64,000 nt of DNA from Anaerolineales bacterium UBA2395. GTDB taxonomy: Bacteria > Chloroflexota > Anaerolineae > Anaerolineales > Villigracilaceae. The position numbers were made by a program, and so were the translations under genes. The stretch covers positions 1,171 through 65,170 of the forward strand of contig DDSH01000024.1 in assembly GCA_002343775.1 (NCBI GenBank), read 5' to 3'. The notes below the pieces were generated by a model. It was not told the DNA's origin. It did not search any database and saw only the letters and a list, made by a program, of their open reading frames with translations. Position 1 is the first letter of the stretch, and each line of letters begins with the position of its first letter. Positions 40,121 to 46,987 of the stretch are shown here, in pieces.

Positions 40121-40891
40121 CTAGTACTTCAACACGATCTGCGCCAGCGCCTGATATTCCTTGGCAGCCCGGCACAATTCATCCATCTCGAAGATGGTCT
40201 GCCCCTGCGCGGCGCATTCACGCAATAGGGTCGAGCGGTGGATGGGGGGAAGCAGACTCGAAGCAAAGCGTTGTTTCAAATCCTCAATGGTCGCCTTGCT
40301 TTCCCTCGTTTGTTCATCGTAGAAGGTCGGCAGAATGCCCAAGAGATTCCCGCGCCAGTTCTTTTTGGATTGCAGGATGCTCATCATGCCCAGCACCTTG
40401 CCGACGCCATCAGCGGAGAGGAATTCGGTGGCGGTCGGCACGATCACCAGGTCCGACGCCCAGACCGCGCGCTCCTGGATGCCGCCCACGCTGGGGGCGG
40501 TATCGAAGAGGATGTAGTCGGGTCCGTCCTTGAAGAAGCGGCTGACCGTCTGCCTTATGGCGGAAACCGGTCGGTCCTGCGCATTCAAGACCGTTTGGGC
40601 TGCCATCGTTTGTTGATCCCCTGGCAGAATCTGCAATCCTTCCCGACCGGAGAAACGAATCCATGAATTGATAAAGGAACTTTCCTGGGGCGTCATGCCC
40701 ATTGTGAGCAGGTAGAACACGCCCGGTTCGGGGCTGCGTCCCAGAGCTGTGGCGGACTGCCCCTGCGGGTCGAGGTCGATCAGCAGCACCCGCTTGCCCT
40801 TGAGCACCAGTCCGTGCGCGAGCGAGACGGCGGTGGTGGTCTTGCCCACGCCGCCCTTTTGATTGGCAATGCAAATGATTTTGGTGGACAT
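40121..40891 (-). CDS. parA: ParA-family partition ATPase
   Basis: Deviant Walker A KGGVGKTTT near residue 11-19, LLIDLDPQGQSATALG (Walker A'), and FDTAPSVGG (Walker B) with the downstream VIVPTATEFLSADG are typical of ParA/Soj ATPases. About 256 aa, i.e. without the N-terminal HTH of larger ParA proteins. The start at 40891 lies 9 bases from the stop of the 40-aa membrane peptide. It should dimerise on ATP and move the element with its ParB-like partner. Confidence 0.9.
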   Translation of the reverse strand: MSTKIICIANQKGGVGKTTTAVSLAHGLVLKGKRVLLIDLDPQGQSATALGRSPEPGVFYLLTMGMTPQESSFINSWIRFSGREGLQILPGDQQTMAAQTVLNAQDRPVSAIRQTVSRFFKDGPDYILFDTAPSVGGIQERAVWASDLVIVPTATEFLSADGVGKVLGMMSILQSKKNWRGNLLGILPTFYDEQTRESKATIEDLKQRFASSLLPPIHRSTLLRECAAQGQTIFEMDELCRAAKEYQALAQIVLKY

Positions 40892-40899
40892 ACTAACCC

Positions 40900-41022
40900 C
40901 TAATCCTTGCACATATTGCGCCGGATCGCATCCTGGATGACGATATACAGCACGGAACCGATCAGCATGGAAACAGGGATGAGCACCACTGCGATCAGGA
41001 TCGCTTGAAGGACATCACTCAT
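40900..41022 (-). CDS. 40-aa single-pass membrane peptide
   Basis: A short frame: MSDVLQAILIAVVLIPVSML, then a hydrophobic stretch and a basic end with AIRRNMCKD. GGAAG lies before the ATG, and its stop is at the parA start. Hydrophobic and very short; likely one transmembrane helix. The role is unknown; toxin-like peptides of this form occur beside partition genes. Coding is probable but not certain. Confidence 0.45.
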   Translation of the reverse strand: MSDVLQAILIAVVLIPVSMLIGSVLYIVIQDAIRRNMCKD

Positions 41023-41079
41023 GGGAACTTCCGCTCTTCATCAGGGAGGTGCCGGCTGGTTTTGTATTGTGTGGGTTGT

Positions 41080-41280
41080 TCATGAAGGTTCCCCCGTTGT
41101 TATTTCCAGGTTTGTGGTTGTCTCAGATATGGGTGGCTGCATGGGGAGCATCCCCTGCCGTACCAGTTCCTGTCGGATAATAAGGGCTGCTTGGGCCCGG
41201 GGCAGGCGCAATTCACGTTGGGCAAGTTGCTGGAGTGCATTGCGTTCCTGGTCCCCCAGATAGACGATGATCTTAGCCAT
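41080..41280 (-). CDS. Small RHH-like DNA-binding protein
   Basis: A 66-aa protein: AKIIVYLGDQERNALQQLAQREL, then RLPRAQAALIIRQELVRQG, the strand-helix-helix of Arc/CopG repressors. The first gene of the partition operon; AAAGGAGA precedes the ATG. A hairpin (41305-41333) and paired repeats (41339-41387) directly upstream are candidate operators for it. Confidence 0.6.
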   Translation of the reverse strand: MAKIIVYLGDQERNALQQLAQRELRLPRAQAALIIRQELVRQGMLPMQPPISETTTNLEITTGEPS

Positions 41281-41304
41281 AGGTCTCCTTTTGATGCTGA
41301 AAAG

Positions 41305-41333
41305 ATATGAGCCGCGTTATCGGCGGCTCATAT
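41305..41333 (-). promoter_or_regulatory. 11-bp stem-loop before the partition operon
   Basis: ATATGAGCCGC (41305-41315) and its complement (41323-41333) form a perfect 11-bp stem with a 7-nt loop, 25 bases before the RHH gene start. On the minus strand only a weak TCTTTTC follows. It may be an RNA stem in the leader or a protein-binding palindrome. Confidence 0.55.
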
Positions 41334-41338
41334 AAATA

Positions 41339-41387
41339 GCATCTGGGAGTACGGGATCTCTACGGTTTGAAGTACGGGAATTCTACG
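41339..41387. repeat. 27-bp site copy A plus a second half-site
   Basis: Copy A (41339-41365) begins GCATCTG and contains GTACGGG-N4-CTACGG. A second GTACGGGAATTCTACG follows (41372-41387), so TACGG half-sites are 23 bp apart. Related copies are at 42602-42628 (same strand) and 42719-42745 (inverted). Located upstream of the partition operon; suggested site for the ParB-like or RHH protein. Confidence 0.6.
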
Positions 41388-41467
41388 AAAATTGCCCTCT
41401 GCTTTTGGAAGGATTTTATGCCGATGGGTCAGGATGGTCTATTTTGATCAGGGAAAAGTCTGCCGGA

Positions 41468-42067
41468 TTATGGATCCTCTTTACCCGACTCGATTTCCTT
41501 TAATATCTTGCGGCGCCAGTCATAAAACGTGGTGGTCGCCATGAGTGGAATGCCATCCGCCCCGCTGCCGAATTCCTGCGCGAGGAATTGTTCAAGCGTA
41601 AGGGCGGTCGTGGAGGGATCGCGGCTTTCCCATTTGATGACCGCCTTGCGTATGTCCTGCTTGGGAAATCGCGGCGGCTTTCCACGATGGTGGTTATTGG
41701 AGAAGGTGAAACCGGGCGGAAATTCAAGTTTCCCCTGCGAGTCCCCGTCAGGCAGGTTTTCTTTTTTCGGGCGGGATGGGTCAATCTTGAAGAGTCTGGC
41801 GATCAGGGGTGTTTGCTCGGATGGGGGTTCATCATGGCTGGAAGCAAGGTCGTGTTTGAGATCACGCACCAGGCGGTGGGTATGCACGGCTCCCCTGATT
41901 ACAAAGATCATGGCGACCATGACGGTCAGGGTGAGCGCAATTAATGCGGCTTCCCGTCCAAAGGTATTTTGAAAGAATTGGTAGACCCGGGATATCGGAT
42001 ATGCGAGGATGGCAATGAGGATCAATAACGTAAGGTAATGCCCCCAAAGCCTCTTGATGTAATTCAT
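41468..42067 (-). CDS. Two-pass membrane protein of unknown function
   Basis: A 199-aa protein: two hydrophobic helices near residues 10-30 and 45-65, a hydrophilic Pro/Asp-rich middle, and a C-terminal 50 residues resembling a small DNA-binding or interaction domain (DIRKAVIKWESRDPSTTALTLEQFLAQEFG ... TTFYDWRRKIL). The start at 42067 has GAGG 9 bases upstream. No family recognised. It lies between the two regulatory repeat regions. Confidence 0.5.
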   Translation of the reverse strand: MNYIKRLWGHYLTLLILIAILAYPISRVYQFFQNTFGREAALIALTLTVMVAMIFVIRGAVHTHRLVRDLKHDLASSHDEPPSEQTPLIARLFKIDPSRPKKENLPDGDSQGKLEFPPGFTFSNNHHRGKPPRFPKQDIRKAVIKWESRDPSTTALTLEQFLAQEFGSGADGIPLMATTTFYDWRRKILKEIESGKEDP

Positions 42068-42222
42068 TGATGTGACCTCAATAAAATAAGGTAGGGCGCA
42101 GAATTTTATAATTTGTAATGCCAAATCTCAAATGACATTTGTTATCTGTTTTGTATGAATTAATCACTTATACGCTGTTTTTCCGCCCCCAAGCCCTCAG
42201 AACATTAAGTCAGAACCAAATT

Positions 42223-42260
42223 GCAGGTTATGTAGACAAAATCCGGTCTACATAACCTGC
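42223..42260. repeat. 15-bp perfect inverted repeat (large hairpin)
   Basis: GCAGGTTATGTAGAC (42223-42237) is repeated inverted at 42246-42260 with an 8-nt loop. No poly-T follows on either strand. It lies just past the stop of the minus-strand gene at 42286, so it could end that transcript, but the stable hairpin near the recombinase region could also be a nick or replication structure such as oriT. Undecided. Confidence 0.6.
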
Positions 42261-42285
42261 GCGGGTTTTCATTACAGGTACTGCG

Positions 42286-42483
42286 TCATTTCATCTGATC
42301 CGGTTTCTCAGTGGTGTTTTCCGATGATGTACCTTCCGTACCAAGGGCGGTTGTGCCGGCTGCCTTGAGGCGGTTTAATCGCTGTTGTCCAAGTTCAATA
42401 AGAAAACCGTATACCCTGCCCAGGGCAAGCCTTTGCTCCGGGGTAAAGACCTGTTTTGTATTTCCTTTTGAAGTATTGCTCAT
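42286..42483 (-). CDS. Small protein of unknown function
   Basis: A 65-aa protein with FTPEQRLALGRVYGFLIELGQQRLNRL forming one amphipathic helix and a Thr/Ser-rich tail. GAGG lies 8 bases before the ATG. No family recognised. It lies between hairpin and repeat region; possibly a small regulator. Confidence 0.5.
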   Translation of the reverse strand: MSNTSKGNTKQVFTPEQRLALGRVYGFLIELGQQRLNRLKAAGTTALGTEGTSSENTTEKPDQMK

Positions 42484-42784
42484 GATTGACCTCGTTGTTG
42501 AGTGGATCTATTTTTGCGAAACCCTGGGAGGAGTGTTTTTCCCTGCATGGATGCCTTCCTTTTTGGAGAAATTGAAATAACCAACTACATGCCTAAAATT
42601 AGCATCTGCAGGTACGGTTCCCCTACGGATTGGCATACGGATATTCCTACGAGTTTATTCACTTCAAAACCTTCATTCTTATGTGTGGGGCGAAGTCATA
42701 TGTAAGTCGGACACCAATCCGTAGAGTTAACGGAGTCCCGGATGCTATACCTGTGCCTGGTACTTTTACAACCGGGACACCAGT
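42484..42784. other. Regulatory region with 27-bp site copies B and C
   Basis: No gene is seen here. Copy B (42602-42628) and inverted copy C (42719-42745) of the 27-bp site flank about 90 bp. In B the next TACGG half-site is again 23 bp on (42636). CTACGGATTGG (42623-42633) is repeated inverted at 42714-42724. The arrangement suits an operator, centromere or recombination-control site between divergent genes. Confidence 0.55.
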
Positions 42785-42813
42785 TTCGATTTCTCCGTTC
42801 ACGACGTTATAAT
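42785..42813 (+). promoter_or_regulatory. Promoter of the excisionase-like gene
   Basis: TTCGAT (42785-42790) and a perfect TATAAT (42808-42813) with 17 bases between, followed by GGAGG and the ATG at 42837. The site copies B and C end 40 bases upstream, so it may be controlled from them. Confidence 0.6.
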
Positions 42814-42836
42814 ACCGTTTGGAGGCGCTACTACTA

Positions 42837-43052
42837 ATGGAAGACTGGCTGACAACATACGAAGCTGTACAACTGAGTGGATATGAATTGGATTACATCC
42901 GAAAGTTGGTGCGTGCTCAAAAGATTATTGGACGTAAGTGGGGACAATCCTGGCAGGTCAGCCGCAAATCCCTGCTCGAATTCCTGAAGAATCGGGAAAA
43001 GCAGGGAGAGAAGCGTGGTCGTAAACCCAAACAGAAAGCATCTGGAAATTAG
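42837..43052 (+). CDS. Excisionase-like HTH DNA-binding protein
   Basis: EDWLTTYEAVQLSGYELDYIRKLVRAQKIIGRKWG is a MerR-type/excisionase winged helix (HTH_17 style) with the wing QSWQVSRKSLLEFL. A basic tail (KRGRKPKQK) follows. 71 aa, the size of a recombination directionality factor. Lies two genes before the serine recombinase. The TTG at 42819 is an alternative start. Role as excision factor or regulator is inferred. Confidence 0.65.
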   Translation: MEDWLTTYEAVQLSGYELDYIRKLVRAQKIIGRKWGQSWQVSRKSLLEFLKNREKQGEKRGRKPKQKASGN

Positions 43053-43073
43053 ATAATGTAATGTGACGGGGGC

Positions 43074-43120
43074 TTGCTATTTGTTAACTTGTGCTATAAT
43101 TTCATTGCTGGCAATGAAAT
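43074..43120 (+). promoter_or_regulatory. Promoter with 22-bp palindrome before the recombinase genes
   Basis: TTGCTA (43074-43079) and TATAAT (43095-43100), spacer 15 (short). A perfect palindrome ATTTCATTGC-TG-GCAATGAAAT (43099-43120) covers the end of the -10 box and the start site, so a repressor bound there would silence the recombinase transcript. Confidence 0.6.
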
Positions 43121-43136
43121 TAAGAGCCAGAAAAAC

Positions 43137-43259
43137 GGGTCGCACTGGTGTTCGTAGCACCAATACGACCCTCACCCAACCCACCGGCTAGAGCGGAGGG
43201 AAGGGCTGGTTTGATTATACAGCCCCTTTGATTCGCCCTGGTGGGATTCCATCAGGGCG
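43137..43259 (+). ncRNA. Structured leader with three hairpins
   Basis: GGGTCG-N3-TGGTG/CACCA-N3-CGACCC (43137-43171), GGGCTG/CAGCCC (43203-43225) and CGCCCTG/CAGGGCG (43234-43259) can form in the 200-base leader before the ATG at 43315. No known riboswitch or RNA family is recognised. It may control translation of the small protein and recombinase, or be a small RNA. Confidence 0.4.
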
Positions 43260-43314
43260 ATTTGCGTTTCTGCCGGGAAGGCGGGTCGTCCATTCAAATC
43301 AAAAGGAGATGTAT

Positions 43315-43554
43315 ATGCTTCAAACCGCTTCTGCACAACGCTTTCAGGTCGTTGGATCACTTACTCGTATTCGCCAGGAATGGCAGGATGCGGCAGGAAC
43401 ACCAAGCCTGATCGAGGTGGACGGCAACATGGGAATGTTGCTGGCTGACCTGATCAACGGGCTTGACCTGGGTACCAATGAGCAGGTCCAGGTATTGGGT
43501 GAGGATTTGTACCAGGAGTTGAAGGACTTTCTCAAATCCCCCGTCCAGAATTGA
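43315..43554 (+). CDS. Small protein before the serine recombinase
   Basis: A 79-aa protein (MLQTASAQRFQVVGSLTRIRQEW, then VDGNMGMLLADLINGLDLG) with AAAAGGAG 6 bases before the ATG. The first part suggests a beta-hairpin, the second an amphipathic helix. No family recognised. Encoded 80 bases before the recombinase and under the same promoter; may be a partner that sets recombination direction. Confidence 0.6.
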   Translation: MLQTASAQRFQVVGSLTRIRQEWQDAAGTPSLIEVDGNMGMLLADLINGLDLGTNEQVQVLGEDLYQELKDFLKSPVQN

Positions 43555-43634
43555 TGTGTGTAAGCCAGCCGACCGGCACGGCTGGCTTGTGTCTTCCATA
43601 TTGTTACAACGATCAAAAAAAGAGGTTTTTTCAA

Positions 43635-45263
43635 ATGAATAATCGAGCAGTTACATACGCGCGTGTCTCAGGTGATGACCGTGTAAAGGATGGTCGTAAT
43701 CTTGCAGGGCAACTTGATATTTGTCGTGATCATGCACTCAAGAAGGGTTACTTGATTGTTGCCGAACTCTCCGAGGATGACCGGGGCGCTTCGGGTGCCT
43801 CCTTCGAGCTGCCTGCCTTGAATCAGGCATTGGAGATGGCAAAGAACGGTGAATTTGATATTTTGGTGGTGCGTGAAATAGATCGCTTTGCCCGCAGTCT
43901 GGCAAAGCAGTTAATTATTGAGCAGGAGTTTCGCCGTCACCGTGTTCAGATCGAATATGTCATGGGCGAATACCCGGATACACCTGAAGGCAGTCTCAAC
44001 AAGAATATCAAGGCGGTTATTGCTGAATACGAAAGATTGAAGATCAATGAACGCATGGTACGTGGACGCCGGCAGAAAATCAAAGCTGGAAATGTAATCG
44101 TTCATGGAAAAGCGCCCTACGGATACAGGCTTGAAGAAGTTGATGGCAAAAGTAAATTGCTGGTTAATGAAGACGAAGCCCAGATCGTGAGGATAATTTA
44201 TCAATGGTATGTTTTTGGCGAGGATAAAAAAGGACCCATGTCTGCCAGGGTCATTGCTCGTCGATTAACCCAGATGGGAGTACCCATTCCCCCGCTGTCT
44301 AACAGGAATTCCACAAAATGGTCACGAACTACCGTTGGGCGCATTGTAAGCAGCAAAACCTATATTGGTGTTTGGCATTATGGAAAGAATGGCAGTTCAA
44401 ATGGACATCGTTTAAGTAACCCCGAAGACTATTGGTTATCTGTGGAAGTCCCTGCTATTGTCGATATGGATTTGTGGGATGCCGCGCAGGAGAGAAAATC
44501 CATCAATGTAGCAGCTGCAAAGAAAAATTTAAAATATCAATACTTGATGAATCGAAGGTTGATTTGTGGCGTCTGTGGTTCCAAGATCGCCGCGTGTGGC
44601 AGTAATGATGGGTATAAGAATCGCCTGTATTATCGATGCAATGTTGCCCGGGGCTACGATGAATACGAGCGCAAATGCGATAATGCACGGTATTTCAAGG
44701 CTGAGGATGTGGACTTTACTATCTGGGAATGGCTAAAGTCATTTATCAGAAACCCAGATGCCATAGATGATGGGATTGCTGAATATCATGAGCATAGGGA
44801 ACGTGAACAGGCGCCCTTTTTGGAACGCCTTCAAGTTGTTGACGATTTATTGGTTGATCATCGTAATCAACTGCAAAAATTACTCGATATTTATCTTGAT
44901 GGGAATTTCCCGAAAGAACTGCTTGTTGAGCGAAGACAGAGATTGCAGGATACGGTGGATTCACTTGCTGCAGAAAGAGTTAACCTGATTTCCCATCTTG
45001 AGAATAGTGCTCATTCTCCGGAACAATTACAGGCAATCAAGGAGACTGCTTTTAAAGTGGCTGCTGGATTGGATGAAGCGGAAGAGGATTTTGATTCAAG
45101 AAAATATATTGTTGAAATGTTGAATGTTTATGCCCGCCTGGTTATTGAAGAGGAAGAAAAGATCGCTTACGTCACCTGTGTCTTTAAAGAAGAGGCTGAA
45201 CGCTTGTTGATTGTGTCGCCCAATACTTATAGGCGGAAGAGACAAGATAATCACAGCCGATAG
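43635..45263 (+). CDS. Large serine recombinase (integrase)
   Basis: The resolvase domain starts AVTYARVSGDDR (nucleophile Ser12) and has LVVREIDRFARS. A recombinase domain (GKAPYGYRLEEVDGKSKLL, TTVGRIVSSKTYIG), a zinc ribbon (LICGVCGSKI ... YYRCNVARG) and a coiled-coil region near 400-470 follow. 542 aa from ATG 43635. This class catalyses one-way integration at short att sites without extended homology. Its last codons and stop lie in DNA that also encodes the truncated aminotransferase, so the end of the protein was probably created or altered by integration. Confidence 0.92.
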   Translation: MNNRAVTYARVSGDDRVKDGRNLAGQLDICRDHALKKGYLIVAELSEDDRGASGASFELPALNQALEMAKNGEFDILVVREIDRFARSLAKQLIIEQEFRRHRVQIEYVMGEYPDTPEGSLNKNIKAVIAEYERLKINERMVRGRRQKIKAGNVIVHGKAPYGYRLEEVDGKSKLLVNEDEAQIVRIIYQWYVFGEDKKGPMSARVIARRLTQMGVPIPPLSNRNSTKWSRTTVGRIVSSKTYIGVWHYGKNGSSNGHRLSNPEDYWLSVEVPAIVDMDLWDAAQERKSINVAAAKKNLKYQYLMNRRLICGVCGSKIAACGSNDGYKNRLYYRCNVARGYDEYERKCDNARYFKAEDVDFTIWEWLKSFIRNPDAIDDGIAEYHEHREREQAPFLERLQVVDDLLVDHRNQLQKLLDIYLDGNFPKELLVERRQRLQDTVDSLAAERVNLISHLENSAHSPEQLQAIKETAFKVAAGLDEAEEDFDSRKYIVEMLNVYARLVIEEEEKIAYVTCVFKEEAERLLIVSPNTYRRKRQDNHSR

Positions 45264-45885
45264 ATTGCACGTCGATGGGCGCGTGCGGCGCGTATTGCAC
45301 CGCGTCGATGTAGACCAACGCGCCCGCCTCATGCGACATTTGAGTGATCTTCCTCACAGGGTTGATCGTACCCAGTGAATTGGATGCGTATCCCACCGCC
45401 ACCAGTTTCGGTTTCCGTTCGAGCGCCTTTTGCAGGTCGTCGAGTTTGAGCGTGCCTTCCTCTACATCGAAATCCACCCAGTTGACCTTCACGCCTTTAT
45501 CCTGCGCCGCCAGCACCCACGGCGTGACGTTGGCATCGTGGTCGAGCCGTGTCACCACGATCTCATCGCCTGCCTTCCACTCGCGCGAAATGGAGCGGCT
45601 GATGTGCAGCGTCAGCGTGGTCATGTTGTTGCCGAAGACGATCTCACTGGGCGAGGATGCATTGTAGAAATCCGCCATGGCGCGATGCGCCTCGTCCAAC
45701 ACCGCATCCGATTCAATGCTGGTGGCAAAAACGCCCTCATGATTGGCATTGCTTTCTATTAAATAGCGGGTGATGCGGTCAATGCTGGGCTTGGCGATCT
45801 GCGTCCCGCCGGGGTTGTCGAAAAAGATGGCATCGCGCTTCAACGCGGGAAATTGCGAACGGATTTTATCGAGTTCGAGCGGCAT
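45184..45885 (-). pseudogene. Class V aminotransferase/cysteine desulfurase-like, truncated by the element
   Basis: The 220 residues before the break are a good class-V aminotransferase: FFDNPGGTQIAKP near residue 21, FGNNMTTLTLHI near 84, DHDANVTPW at 116-123 and IDAVQYAPHAPIDVQ near 193-207 leading to CDYLVSSAYK, where Lys220 should bind PLP. Family members continue for about 170 residues with K-[FW]-x-GP; here an unrelated 13 residues and a stop follow. The enzyme should be inactive while the element is inserted. GGAGGAAGG precedes ATG 45885. Confidence 0.85.
45224..45263. other. Putative attachment junction (attR)
   Basis: On the minus strand the aminotransferase reads normally up to SAYK (Lys codon 45226-45228), then continues as YWATQSTSVQ, unlike the family. 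On the plus strand the same bases end the recombinase. The crossover core must lie in or next to this interval. The partner half should be at the other end of the element. Confidence 0.6.
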
Positions 45886-45956
45886 GGACCTTCCTCCAAT
45901 GTTATTCCAAGGTTTTTGTTGTATAGTGAAATTGTACCCCACAGAAAGGAGCATCC

Positions 45957-46379
45957 ATGTTTGAAAGAATTCTTCTGGCAGTGGACGGTTCCGAGCACGC
46001 GCTGCGAGCCGCGCGTCAAGCCGCAGACCTGGCGCGCAACATGAGGTCGAAGGAACTGCGTGTGATCGTTTCCTACGACACGATCCCCATCTATCTTGGC
46101 GAGCCGAACATGCAGATCGCCTACGTCAACCGCAAGAGCGAGGCGGAGAAAATTCTGAACGATGCGTTGAAGGAGATCGGGGAGATCCCGGGCAAGCTCG
46201 TCACGAATGTGCTCGAAGGCGATACAGCCAGCAGGATCATCGAGTCGGCAGAGGTCCACAAAAGCGACATCATCGTGCTCGGTTCGCGTGGCTTGGGCAG
46301 TCTTGCCGGTCTGCTATTGGGGAGCGTCAGTCAAAAGGTCGTGGCGCATGCCCCCTGCCCGGTGCTGATCATTCGTTAG
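45957..46379 (+). CDS. Universal stress protein UspA family
   Basis: A 140-aa single Usp domain: ILLAVDGSEHALRAAR at the start, and the ATP-binding end GSRGLGSLAGLLLGSVSQKVVAHAPCPVLIIR with G-2x-G-9x-G(S/T). These cytoplasmic dimers bind ATP and protect under stress. AAAGGAG lies before the ATG. Divergent to the broken aminotransferase; its stop overlaps the convergent MobA-like gene. Confidence 0.92.
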   Translation: MFERILLAVDGSEHALRAARQAADLARNMRSKELRVIVSYDTIPIYLGEPNMQIAYVNRKSEAEKILNDALKEIGEIPGKLVTNVLEGDTASRIIESAEVHKSDIIVLGSRGLGSLAGLLLGSVSQKVVAHAPCPVLIIR

Positions 46380-46969
46380 TCTGTGGCGAGTTCTTCGGCT
46401 TTCGCGAATTCTTCGGGAGTGTTCACGTTCCAAAAACACAAACCCGATGGGTCGAAGGTTTTAACCTCACCGGGTGACAACGTCCGCACCTTCACTTGCG
46501 GGAACCACGCAATGACCTTCCACAAGTCCGCATTGATGGCGGCTTCGATGGCAGACAAGCAGGTCTCGCGGCGATACAGGGCATGGAGCGGCTCGTAGCC
46601 TTCGTCCGTTTTAGCGATGACGACATCCGCTTCTTCCTCGACGAGGAGGCGGTGTGCGCTTTCAACGAGGCTGGGACTCGCGAAGGGCATGTCGCACGCC
46701 ACAACGGCAACCGCCGGGTGGCTGGCAGAAGCGATGGCAGTGTAGAGTCCGCCCAGGGCACCGCGACCCGGTTTCAGGTCCGATACGAGGCGGGTGTTGA
46801 GAAAGGCATAGTCTTCGGGACGATTCGTCGTTACAATGATCTCATCCGCAATCGAGGAGAGCCTGTCGATCACACGCTGGATCAACGGCTTTCCCAAAAA
46901 CGGTTTGAGGGCTTTGTCCTCTCCCATGCGGGAAGACTGCCCGCCTGCTTGAATAACGACCGATAACAT
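46376..46969 (-). CDS. mobA: MobA-like molybdenum cofactor guanylyltransferase
   Basis: A 197-aa protein: QAGGQSSRMGEDKALKPFLGKPL is the nucleotide-binding loop of the MobA-like NTP transferase family, with VACDMPFASPSLV as the metal-binding DxP-type motif and GYEPLHALYRR. It would attach GMP to molybdopterin to make the bis-MGD type cofactor. A longer frame exists but MLSVVIQ at 46969 fits the family start. Only 18 bases separate it from the divergent AmrS gene. Confidence 0.8.
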   Translation of the reverse strand: MLSVVIQAGGQSSRMGEDKALKPFLGKPLIQRVIDRLSSIADEIIVTTNRPEDYAFLNTRLVSDLKPGRGALGGLYTAIASASHPAVAVVACDMPFASPSLVESAHRLLVEEEADVVIAKTDEGYEPLHALYRRETCLSAIEAAINADLWKVIAWFPQVKVRTLSPGEVKTFDPSGLCFWNVNTPEEFAKAEELATD

Positions 46970-46987
46970 GGGTATATTATAGATGAT

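Larger units (their letters stand above)
1..45240. mobile_element. Integrated conjugative-type element (ICE-like), right part only
   Basis: Everything from the window start to about 45.24 kb reads as one integrated element. The right boundary is set by a large serine recombinase abutting a truncated class-V aminotransferase. Inside are ParA/ParB-like partition genes, an iteron-bearing initiator, a family-B polymerase, a DnaB-like ATPase, type IV secretion-like membrane proteins, a Tad pilus set, and two AT-rich cargo islands with defence genes. The left end, relaxase, coupling protein and VirB4/TadA ATPases are not in the window. A plasmid-like phase is suggested by initiator, iterons and ParAB. 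That all of it is one unit is inference. Confidence 0.75.
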
